DNA of 64,000 nucleotides. Source: Anaerolineaceae bacterium. GTDB taxonomy: Bacteria; Chloroflexota; Anaerolineae; Anaerolineales; Anaerolineaceae. Both the position numbers and the translations under genes were made by a program. Location of the stretch: positions 54,010 through 118,009 of the forward strand of contig JAENZD010000006.1 of NCBI GenBank assembly GCA_016841445.1, given 5' to 3'. This document shows positions 46,215 through 53,793 of this stretch, piece after piece. Under the pieces are notes generated by a model. It searched no databases and was not told the DNA's origin. It was given only the letters and a program-made list of their open reading frames with translations. Position 1 is the stretch's first letter. Every line of letters begins with the position of its first letter.

Positions 46215-46221
46215 ATGTTAA
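46087..46221 (+). CDS. Possible 44-residue leader peptide
   Basis: A short frame starting MKKKLLIKTK, lysine-rich, that ends by overlapping the aldolase start (stop TAA at 46219-46221 lies inside ATGTTAATG). The overlap might couple translation. The ribosome site is weak and conservation unknown, so it may be chance. Confidence 0.25.
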   Translation: MKKKLLIKTKICTHRKNCTRLFSLSKNNDNIDKKYSAILEITTC

Positions 46222-47084
46222 TGAACATGGAAAAACTGCTATCCGTGGCAAATGAGCATCATTTTGCGGTTCCTGCATTTAATATTGGCACAGGGCAAAT
46301 CTTAAAAGCTGTGATCGAGTGCTGTGAAGAAAAAAGCGCGCCGGTAATCCTGGCTGTCCACCCCATGGAACTTGATTTTCAAGGTGATTACTTTATGGTA
46401 AGCTGTGTTTCTGCTGCAAATGCAGCCTCAGTGCCAGTGTGTGTTCATATGGACCACAGCTCAAAACTGGAAGATATCTATCGAGCCATTCGAACGGGTT
46501 TCACATCTGTAATGATCGATGCTTCACATGGCTCGTTTGAGGAAAATGTAGCGATCACGAAGAAGGTCGTGGCAATTGCACATCCCCTTGGGATTTCTGT
46601 AGAAGCAGAACTTGGCACGATTGGGACCACAGATGGTGATACAGAGGGCGGAACGGACGAAATCATATTCACTCGGCCGGATGAGGCAGTGAAATTCGTT
46701 GACGAAACCGGGATTGACTGCCTGGCTATCGCTATTGGTACTGCGCATGGTATCTATCCAAAAGGTTTTAAACCCGAACTAAAATTGGATTTGTTGAGTG
46801 AAATTAAATCAAAGGTTAACATTCCCTTGGTTCTGCATGGTGGTTCAGCAAATCCGGATGAAGAGATTGCCGAAAGTGTAAAACGTGGAATCAATAAAAT
46901 CAACATTTCTTCGGATACCAAGGATGCTCTCTACCAGGAACTGAGGAAAACGCTCACAAAGTACCCAAAGATTCGAGAGCCATTTGAGTTGTATTTAGAT
47001 GCTATTGAGTCGATGAAGAAAGTTATTTATCACAAAATTGAGTTGTTCAACGATGAAGATAAAGCACAGTATTACAAAATTTAG
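46215..47084 (+). CDS. Class II ketose-bisphosphate aldolase (GatY/KbaY/Fba type)
   Basis: A 289-residue class II aldolase: VHMDHSS with catalytic Asp80 and metal His81, AELGTIG, IGTAHGIYPKG, VLHGGSANPDEEI and NKINISSDT. It cleaves a ketose bisphosphate to DHAP and an aldehyde. HMDHSS in place of the usual HLDHG, and GGSANPDEE for GGSG, suggest a substrate other than fructose bisphosphate. First gene of the eight-gene operon; GGAG precedes the ATG by 8 bases. Confidence 0.9.
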   Translation: MLMNMEKLLSVANEHHFAVPAFNIGTGQILKAVIECCEEKSAPVILAVHPMELDFQGDYFMVSCVSAANAASVPVCVHMDHSSKLEDIYRAIRTGFTSVMIDASHGSFEENVAITKKVVAIAHPLGISVEAELGTIGTTDGDTEGGTDEIIFTRPDEAVKFVDETGIDCLAIAIGTAHGIYPKGFKPELKLDLLSEIKSKVNIPLVLHGGSANPDEEIAESVKRGINKINISSDTKDALYQELRKTLTKYPKIREPFELYLDAIESMKKVIYHKIELFNDEDKAQYYKI

Positions 47085-47139
47085 TAATGAAATTTCAGGG
47101 CAAAAACCGGAAAAAATAAGGCAATAAAGGAGAAATCTA

Positions 47140-48357
47140 ATGAGTAATCCAATTTCATTATTACAGGATCAGATTGAAAAATATAATGGCGTGGTGAGAT
47201 TTGCGCCGCTTTGGATCCCCAGGACTTTTCTTCCCCCGGGACGAAGGTTAAAACTTCATCCGGCTGATCTGTACCCGTTTGGACTTGAAAAAGGTGGAAT
47301 CTGCGAGCGCTGGTTCTGTACAACAGGTGTGCCTGGTGCCGATGGTTCTATTGATGCTGGAACGATCAGCCGGTTCTATCTTGGCAAAGGTAATGGCGAA
47401 ATTCTTTTTCCTGAGGCGATAGACGCAATTGGAAATGATCTCTTGGGGAAGGAAACCATGGATACGCTGGGAACCTTCAAGATGTTCGCAAAATTTTACG
47501 ATTATGCTACTGCGCTTCCACATCACATGCACCCTAAGGCAAAATATGCTAATAGGGTGGGTATGAACCAGAAACCGGAATCTTATTATTTCCCGGTTGA
47601 ATTGAATTCAATCACTTATGACCATGACCTTACTTATTTTGGATTGCTGCCTGGGACAACGAAAGATCAGTTCCTGGAATGCATTCGCAACTATGATAAG
47701 GGTGATAATAATGTGCTGTTGCTCAGCCAGGCGTATAAAGTCAAGATTGGGACGGGTTGGTTCCTCCCAGCAGGCATTCTTCATGCGCCAGCCTCAGTTG
47801 TAACTTATGAACCGCAGTATATCAGTGACTCACTTGTTTTTTACCAGAACGTTGTCGAGTTAAAATATATCATTGATGATCGGATGAACGATGCCATTAT
47901 TCCCAAGGATTACAAAGGAGACCGTGCTGAATATTTGCTTGAACTGATCGATTGGGATTCCAATTTCGGAAATTTCCATGAAAAATTCTATCACGAACCC
48001 CTGCCAGTGAAACCAGCTGAAGAAATGCTAAACGAGGGTTATTATGAAGAATGGATATCCTACGGTGCAAAAGATTTTTCAGCTAAACGGTTAAGAGTGC
48101 TTCCCGGTCAGACGGTGACGATTAAAGATACTGCTTCGTATGGCTTTGTTATGATGCAAGGGAACGGCCGAATCAACAATATGGAAATAGAGACACCTGC
48201 GGTTATCAGGTTTGGTCAGCAAACAGCTGATGAAGGTTTTGTCATTAAGGCGACTGCAGTTGAAGGTGTCACCATTATGAATCCAAGCGAATACAGTGAT
48301 CTGGTGATGCTCAAACACTTCAATGGCGATAATTCTGAAGTACCGATGGAAGCCTAA
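47140..48357 (+). CDS. Mannose-6-phosphate-isomerase-like cupin protein
   Basis: A 405-residue protein of type I PMI-like cupin character. It has HHMHPKAK (metal His cluster, near 130), the C-terminal-side GTGWFLPAGILHAPAS motif, and a late cupin segment LRVLPGQTVTIKD. The order resembles PMI, but the rest does not match well-known PMIs. It likely isomerises a sugar or sugar phosphate, or regulates by binding. It starts 55 bases after the aldolase with AAAGGAG. Confidence 0.7.
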   Translation: MSNPISLLQDQIEKYNGVVRFAPLWIPRTFLPPGRRLKLHPADLYPFGLEKGGICERWFCTTGVPGADGSIDAGTISRFYLGKGNGEILFPEAIDAIGNDLLGKETMDTLGTFKMFAKFYDYATALPHHMHPKAKYANRVGMNQKPESYYFPVELNSITYDHDLTYFGLLPGTTKDQFLECIRNYDKGDNNVLLLSQAYKVKIGTGWFLPAGILHAPASVVTYEPQYISDSLVFYQNVVELKYIIDDRMNDAIIPKDYKGDRAEYLLELIDWDSNFGNFHEKFYHEPLPVKPAEEMLNEGYYEEWISYGAKDFSAKRLRVLPGQTVTIKDTASYGFVMMQGNGRINNMEIETPAVIRFGQQTADEGFVIKATAVEGVTIMNPSEYSDLVMLKHFNGDNSEVPMEA

Positions 48358-48369
48358 AGGAGGTTGGTC

Positions 48370-49227
48370 ATGAAATTTAAATTTGGTGTTGATAGTTTTA
48401 TTTGGACAGAGAATTTCAGCGAGAAGGATTTGTGGATTATACAAAAAGCGAAAGCTCTTGGGTTTGAAGTATTGGATTTTGCGATTGCAAACCCATTCAC
48501 TTTTCCCCTGGCCAAAGTTAAAGCTGAGTTGGAGAGGGTTGGTATTGAATGTGTCTGCACGACAACCCTTACAGAAAATACGAACCCGATATCTCCTGAT
48601 CCAGAGGTTCGATCTAAAGCTGTAAAAGCGATGAAAAAATGTGTGGATATCTGCAACGAGTTGGGAGCACCAATCCTGGGTGGTGTGAACTACGCTGCCT
48701 GGGGATATATCACCAAGCGTCCCCGCACTGAAGAAGAATGGACCTGGGGTGTTGAGAGCATGCGTGAAGCAGCTGATTATGCAAGAGAAACCGGTGATGT
48801 GACGATTTGTGTTGAATGTGTCAACCGTTTTGAAACTTTCTTTCTGAATATTGCTGAAGATGCCGTGAAATTCTGCAAAGATGTCGCCATAGGAAATGTT
48901 AAGGTCCATTTGGATTGCTTCCATATGATCAGGGAAGAAAAATCGTTCTCCGGAGCAGTAAAAACCTGCGGAAAAGATTACCTGGGATATGTCCATGTGA
49001 ATGAAAACGATCGGGGCATACCAGGCACTGGATTGGTTCCGTTTAAGGAATTCTTTGAAGCAGTGTCAGAAGTGGGATATGAAGGCCCTCTGACCATTGA
49101 ATCATTCGATCCGAGTTTTGAAGAGCTGGCTGGAAACTGCGCGATTTGGCGAAACTTTGCTGATACTGGTGAGGAACTAGCCGTTCAGGGCTTAGCTAAT
49201 TTAAAGAAGATTGCAGAAACTATCTGA
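48370..49227 (+). CDS. Ketose 3-epimerase-like TIM-barrel (DTE family)
   Basis: A 285-residue AP-endonuclease-2-fold epimerase. The four metal ligands match D-tagatose 3-epimerase: Glu149 (VECVNRFE), Asp182 (LDCFHM), His209 (VHVNENDRGIPGTG), Glu244 (TIESF); in Pseudomonas cichorii DTE they are E152, D185, H211 and E246. Starts at ATG 48370 after AAAGGAGG. It probably epimerises a free ketose, or a phosphorylated tetrulose or pentulose, at C3. Confidence 0.9.
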   Translation: MKFKFGVDSFIWTENFSEKDLWIIQKAKALGFEVLDFAIANPFTFPLAKVKAELERVGIECVCTTTLTENTNPISPDPEVRSKAVKAMKKCVDICNELGAPILGGVNYAAWGYITKRPRTEEEWTWGVESMREAADYARETGDVTICVECVNRFETFFLNIAEDAVKFCKDVAIGNVKVHLDCFHMIREEKSFSGAVKTCGKDYLGYVHVNENDRGIPGTGLVPFKEFFEAVSEVGYEGPLTIESFDPSFEELAGNCAIWRNFADTGEELAVQGLANLKKIAETI

Positions 49228-49264
49228 GATTAGTTGATTAAGATATGAACAGGAGCTTTAGGAA

Positions 49265-49717
49265 ATGAAAATTGCAATGGGATGTGATGAAGCTGCATAC
49301 CGGCTCAAAAAGATCATTATTGATCATCTAAATGAGCGAGAAGACATTGAAATCAAAGACTTTGGTGCAGACGCTGGAGAGGTTATCCTGTATCCTGATG
49401 TTGCGAGAAAGGTAGCAGAAGCAGTTGCCTCTGGCGAGTTTGAAAGCGGCATCCTTTTCTGCGGAACGGGAATTGGCATGTCAATTTCAGCCAATAAGGT
49501 AAAAGGAATCAGGGCAGCTGTATGTCATGATGTGTTTTCAACTGAGCGTTCACGCAAAAGCAATAATGCGCAGATCATGTGTATGGGCGAACGTGTTATT
49601 GGTGTTGAATTGGCTAAATCCCTTGTTGATGTCTGGTTGGAATGTGAGTTTGCTAGCGGTAGATCTGCACCGAAGGTAGCACGAATTGATGCGATCGAAT
49701 CCGATTATATGAAATAG
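49265..49717 (+). CDS. RpiB/LacAB-family sugar-phosphate isomerase
   Basis: A 150-residue isomerase with catalytic Cys66 in LFCGTGIGMSISANK and the loop CHDVFSTERSRKSNN. Residues 6-11 read GCDEAA where E. coli RpiB has GCDHVG, so the usual His is Glu. Members with this change appear in pathways that act on tetrulose phosphates, as I recall for EryI-like enzymes, but this is not checked. It isomerises an aldose/ketose phosphate. Confidence 0.9.
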   Translation: MKIAMGCDEAAYRLKKIIIDHLNEREDIEIKDFGADAGEVILYPDVARKVAEAVASGEFESGILFCGTGIGMSISANKVKGIRAAVCHDVFSTERSRKSNNAQIMCMGERVIGVELAKSLVDVWLECEFASGRSAPKVARIDAIESDYMK

Positions 49718-49738
49718 TATGGAAAGGTGTTATAAAAA

Positions 49739-50737
49739 ATGAACAGGATCGTCAATAATCCGGACTTTGTTGTTGAGGATATGCTGAAAGGATTTATTAA
49801 AGCACATGCCAACCTGGTTTCCCCGACAAGTAATCCAAGAGTTGTTAAATTAAAAGACGCACCTGTACCTAATAAGGTGGGTCTTGTAACCGGAGGTGGC
49901 AGTGGTCATAAACCTGCCTTCATTGGATATGTAGGGAAGAATATGTGCGATGCTGTTGCAGTGGGCGAGATTTTTACATCGCCATCAGCAACTGCATTCC
50001 TGGACGCTTTCAAGGCTGTGGATTCCGGTAAAGGTGTTGCCTGCCTATATGGGAATTATGCTGGCGATAATATGAATGTTAAGATTGCCATACGGAAAGC
50101 AAAGCCCCTGGGGATTGAAGTAAAGACAGTTGTAGCTAATGATGATTGTGCCTCGGCACCAAAAGAAGAACGCGAAAAACGACGTGGGGTCGCAGGCGAG
50201 ATTTTCATGTGGAAGGTCGCTGGCGCAAAAGCGGAAATGGGAGAGAATCTTGACTCAGTGATTGCTGCAGCTCAGAAGGCAATTGATAACTGCCGGTCAG
50301 TAGGCATCGGAACAGCGCCTTGTACCATCCCGGCAGTAGGACACCCCAATTTCACGATTGAAGACGGCATGATGGAGGTAGGCATTGGGCATCATGGTGA
50401 GCCGGGTGTTGAAGTCAAACCTTTAGAACCAGCGGACAAAATTGCAGAGTTGATGCTTGATATCATTCTTCCTGATCTGCCCTTTGCTGCCAATGATGAA
50501 GTGGCAGTGCTTGTGTCTGGGTTAGGCGCGACACCTATTATGGAACAATACATTGTTTATAACCGGGTGGAAGAGATCCTGACTCAGAAGGGGATCAAAA
50601 TCTACAAATCTCTGGTTGGGAATTACTTTACATCACTCGATATGATGGGTGTGACATTGACTTTGATGAAACTGGATGATGAATTGAAAGAATGCCTGGA
50701 TTTTCCGTGTAATTCCATTGGCTTACAGCAGTGTTAA
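49739..50737 (+). CDS. DhaK-family ketose kinase subunit
   Basis: A 332-residue DhaK: GGGSGHKP (52-59, general base His57), NYAGD (Asp110) and the hemiaminal His219 in GIGHHGEPG. It covalently binds a short ketose and transfers phosphate from the DhaL partner. The usual GHEP is here GHKP, which may change substrate preference, for example to tetruloses. It is followed by dhaL 13 bases later. Confidence 0.93.
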   Translation: MNRIVNNPDFVVEDMLKGFIKAHANLVSPTSNPRVVKLKDAPVPNKVGLVTGGGSGHKPAFIGYVGKNMCDAVAVGEIFTSPSATAFLDAFKAVDSGKGVACLYGNYAGDNMNVKIAIRKAKPLGIEVKTVVANDDCASAPKEEREKRRGVAGEIFMWKVAGAKAEMGENLDSVIAAAQKAIDNCRSVGIGTAPCTIPAVGHPNFTIEDGMMEVGIGHHGEPGVEVKPLEPADKIAELMLDIILPDLPFAANDEVAVLVSGLGATPIMEQYIVYNRVEEILTQKGIKIYKSLVGNYFTSLDMMGVTLTLMKLDDELKECLDFPCNSIGLQQC

Positions 50738-50750
50738 ATGAGGTTTTTAT

Positions 50751-51383
50751 ATGAAGATTACAAATAAAACAGCAGCTTGCCTATTACCGGCAATTATCGC
50801 AACAGTCCAGGAAAACAAAGCATATCTCAGTGAAATTGATGGGCTTATAGGTGATGGCGATCATGGGATTAACATGAGCAAGGGGTTTACGCTTTGCCAG
50901 GAGAAACTGGAAGGCACTGACTATACCTTTTCAGATGGGTTGATGACCCTCAGTGATACATTAATGGAAGATATTGGTGGTTCAATGGGGCCTTTATACG
51001 GAGTTTTCTTTTTTGAAATATCGCTTGCCTGTGAAGAAGAGATTGATGCTGCTGTCTTTGAAAAGATGCTGGAAGGTGGTTTAACAGGTATTCAGGACAT
51101 CACCCCAGCTAAGCCAGGGGACAAAACCTTGCTTGACACATTAGTCCCGGCTGTTGAGTCATATTCTTCAGCTTTGACTAAAGGGAAAGACTTCAAAATT
51201 GCACTAGTCGCGATGAAAACCGGTGCAAAATCTGGATGGGAGTCCACCAAAGATATGATTGCGAAACTTGGACGATCTAGCCGGCTTGGTGAGCGTTCTC
51301 GAGGCATTTTGGATGCAGGAGCGACAAGTTGTTATCTCATCCTAAAAACAATTGCAGATGAACTGGAGGGATTATTATCATAA
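50751..51383 (+). CDS. DhaL-family ADP/ATP-binding kinase subunit
   Basis: A 210-residue DhaL: Mg ligands Asp30, Asp35 and Asp37 in GDGDHG, GGSMGPLYG, GDKTLLDTLVPA and the lid GRSSRLGERSRGILDAGATS. In PTS-linked systems DhaL's bound ADP is rephosphorylated by DhaM; no DhaM is present in the window, so this could be ATP-dependent. Confidence 0.92.
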   Translation: MKITNKTAACLLPAIIATVQENKAYLSEIDGLIGDGDHGINMSKGFTLCQEKLEGTDYTFSDGLMTLSDTLMEDIGGSMGPLYGVFFFEISLACEEEIDAAVFEKMLEGGLTGIQDITPAKPGDKTLLDTLVPAVESYSSALTKGKDFKIALVAMKTGAKSGWESTKDMIAKLGRSSRLGERSRGILDAGATSCYLILKTIADELEGLLS

Positions 51384-51543
51384 GAAAAAAATCTGGAAGA
51401 ACTTGATGTGATCAATAAAATTGCCAAGACAAGTGAATATAAACGAACGGTTTTCATTTAATTTTGCCTGTTGTAACAAATTCACAATACTGCTGAAGAA
51501 AATCATTGGTATATATCAATATTAGAAATCGGAGATTTATTAA

Positions 51544-52158
51544 ATGAAATCAATAACTGAAAGACTAACTGGGCCTGAAATGATCGTCTATGCGGCCAAG
51601 TATATGTTTGACAGATTCATGACGGATGCAGCTGGCGGGAACATCAGCCTGAAAGAAGGAGAAACAGTTTATTTTTCACCGACACTTGCAGGTGCGACCT
51701 ATCACTGGAATATTGGCGTTGAGGACGTCGTCTCAGGATCAGTCAATGATTTCAGTTCCTTAATGAAGCACCCTCGGTTTACTCGAGAAGGATTATCACA
51801 CGTAGCGATTTATAAGGCTTTCCCATTTGTCCAAAGTATTGTACATGCCCATCCTAAATACCTGTTTCCGTTTATTGCAGGGTCAAAACCACTTCCGGCG
51901 ATATTAAATTCTTCAAATATTTTTGGTACCCTGCAATATCATAAAGAAGCGCCACCTTATTCGCAGGAACAGGCCGATGATATCGTAAGAATTATGAAAA
52001 CTCAAGAAGATCTCATCAAAACGAAAGCAGCAGCTGTATTAATGCCCAAACATGGTGTCATTCTTGCCAGCGCGAGCGATATGATGGTTTCGCTGGATTG
52101 CCTGGAACGAATAAACAATAACGCGTTTGCTGTTTTAGCTTCAAAATTGATTGACTGA
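51544..52158 (+). CDS. Class II aldolase/adducin-family protein
   Basis: A 204-residue protein of the FucA/AraD class: Glu82 (TREGLSH), zinc ligands His101, His103 (VHAHPKY) and His170 (PKHGVI). Family members are L-fuculose-1-P and rhamnulose-1-P aldolases and L-ribulose-5-P 4-epimerase; the substrate here is open. It starts after a 160-base gap, possibly with an internal promoter. Confidence 0.88.
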   Translation: MKSITERLTGPEMIVYAAKYMFDRFMTDAAGGNISLKEGETVYFSPTLAGATYHWNIGVEDVVSGSVNDFSSLMKHPRFTREGLSHVAIYKAFPFVQSIVHAHPKYLFPFIAGSKPLPAILNSSNIFGTLQYHKEAPPYSQEQADDIVRIMKTQEDLIKTKAAAVLMPKHGVILASASDMMVSLDCLERINNNAFAVLASKLID

Positions 52159-52191
52159 CGGATTACGAAGGAGTAAGTGGAGGGATCAAGA

Positions 52192-53124
52192 ATGATATTA
52201 TGTGTCTGCCCACATACTGCTTTGGACCGGGTGATATTCATTGAAGAATGGATCCCCGGTACTCCGATGCGGACAGATCATGTGGTTGATTGTGTTGGCG
52301 GAAAAGGTTTGGATTCGGCTGTTGCACTAAGTCAACTGGACGTGCATGCATTTGCTCTGGGTTTCTTTGCGGGAAAAGTTGGCCGGGAACTGGTTGAATT
52401 GCTGGTGGCCTACGGGATTGAAGCCGAACCCATTTGGGTGGGCGGTTCTAACCGAATTTCTTATATAATTGTTGAAAAGAAGACGAATATTCACAGCCAT
52501 GTGATCGCAGGAAAAGTTCTAGTCAACAATGAGCACGAGCTAGAATTGATTGAGAAGTTCCAAGCTCACTTGAAAACTGCAGATTATGTCATTATTGCCG
52601 GATCGGTGCCGCCGGTCATGCGCCAGGATTTTACTGCCAGTTTGGTTAGGTTGGCAAAAGATGCGGGTGTGCCCGTCCTGGTCGATTCACAAAAACAAGC
52701 GATGATCGAAGTTGTCAAAGAAGTTCCTGATATTGTGAAGATGAACTGGGAAGAATTCGAATGGACGTTTGATCTGAAAGCAGAATCGATTGAAGAATTA
52801 GTAGAACTTGCCCAAGATTTTCACAAAGCGCACCAATTAAAGAACCTTGTTCTAACGCTTTCAAAAGAGGGCATTTTAGCGGTAACCGAGCAGGGAACCT
52901 TTTATACAAAAGCACCCTTACAAGTACCTGTTAATGCTGCCGGTGCTGGCGATGCTGTCTCATCTGCATTAGCATGGCGCTTTACGCAGGGAGATGATTG
53001 GGAATCTGCACTGCAATGGGCTGGCGCGGTCAGTGCTGCGTGTGTCCTGACCGAGCGGACAAGCGAAGTCAAGAAAGAGGATGTCGAACGAATTTATCCT
53101 GATGTGATAATTAAACGCTTGTGA
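52192..53124 (+). CDS. PfkB-family phosphosugar kinase (1-PFK/LacC type)
   Basis: A 310-residue kinase with CVGGKGLDSAVALS (36-49) and the catalytic GAGDAVSSA with Asp254. The start CPHTALDRVIFIEEW resembles 1-phosphofructokinase/tagatose-6-phosphate kinase. It phosphorylates a sugar phosphate to a bisphosphate suitable for the operon's aldolases. I chose ATG 52192, seven bases after GGAGGG, over a GTG at 52177. Confidence 0.9.
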   Translation: MILCVCPHTALDRVIFIEEWIPGTPMRTDHVVDCVGGKGLDSAVALSQLDVHAFALGFFAGKVGRELVELLVAYGIEAEPIWVGGSNRISYIIVEKKTNIHSHVIAGKVLVNNEHELELIEKFQAHLKTADYVIIAGSVPPVMRQDFTASLVRLAKDAGVPVLVDSQKQAMIEVVKEVPDIVKMNWEEFEWTFDLKAESIEELVELAQDFHKAHQLKNLVLTLSKEGILAVTEQGTFYTKAPLQVPVNAAGAGDAVSSALAWRFTQGDDWESALQWAGAVSAACVLTERTSEVKKEDVERIYPDVIIKRL

Positions 53125-53182
53125 AAATTTAAGGTTGAACACTATCCATTAATTTGGCACAAATCTTCCGCAGCCTCTTGAT

Positions 53183-53674
53183 TTAATAATTTACCTGGTT
53201 TTGCTGTAAATCTTTTCCAAGTTGCGTTAATAAATTATGAAACTGCCATTCCCGTTCAGCCGCAACGGCTTCCTCTGGTTTGTTTTCAAAATTGTTCCTG
53301 AAAACCGCTTGCAGGGCGTAATAAGACGCCGCCAGGGCATGTTCTTTCACATGGGCAGTGGAAACAGCCTGTCCTGCTGCCCGGGCAGCTGAACGTGCTG
53401 CGTTGTCCTCTTCAACTTCCCTGGCAGCGGCATGGGATGCTAACGCTGCGCCACGAATGACCTTCATGCTGAAATGCCCGGTGTTGATCCATTCCTGCAG
53501 TGTTGCCAGAGCTTCACGGGGTCGTTTGTCATCCGGATATAAGCCTTCAAAAAAAGGCAAAACACGTTCAGTACATGCGAATGCCCACCCTGCTAAAGTT
53601 TGTTTATCAGCATCTGTTACCAGGGTTTCGAGTGCTTTATCCTTCCGGTTGAGCGAAAATGTTGGCTTTTTCAT
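53183..53674 (-). CDS. Imm5-like putative immunity protein (orphan)
   Basis: A 163-residue helical protein with WAFACTERVLPFFEGLYPDD and the Ala-rich AALASHAAAREVE and AARAAGQAVSTAHVKEHAL. These resemble Imm5-type immunity proteins of polymorphic toxin systems. No toxin gene is nearby, so this may be a stand-alone defence against competitors. Confidence 0.75.
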   Translation of the reverse strand: MKKPTFSLNRKDKALETLVTDADKQTLAGWAFACTERVLPFFEGLYPDDKRPREALATLQEWINTGHFSMKVIRGAALASHAAAREVEEDNAARSAARAAGQAVSTAHVKEHALAASYYALQAVFRNNFENKPEEAVAAEREWQFHNLLTQLGKDLQQNQVNY

Positions 53675-53793
53675 ATTTTTATTTTATACTACCAGGCCAT
53701 CTAACAACAAACCTCTGGGAACCTCGCAAAATTCAATATCAAGGCAGCTCTCCCGAAGGTCTGTTGTTGCTTCATGTGATTTCTCAAATTAAA

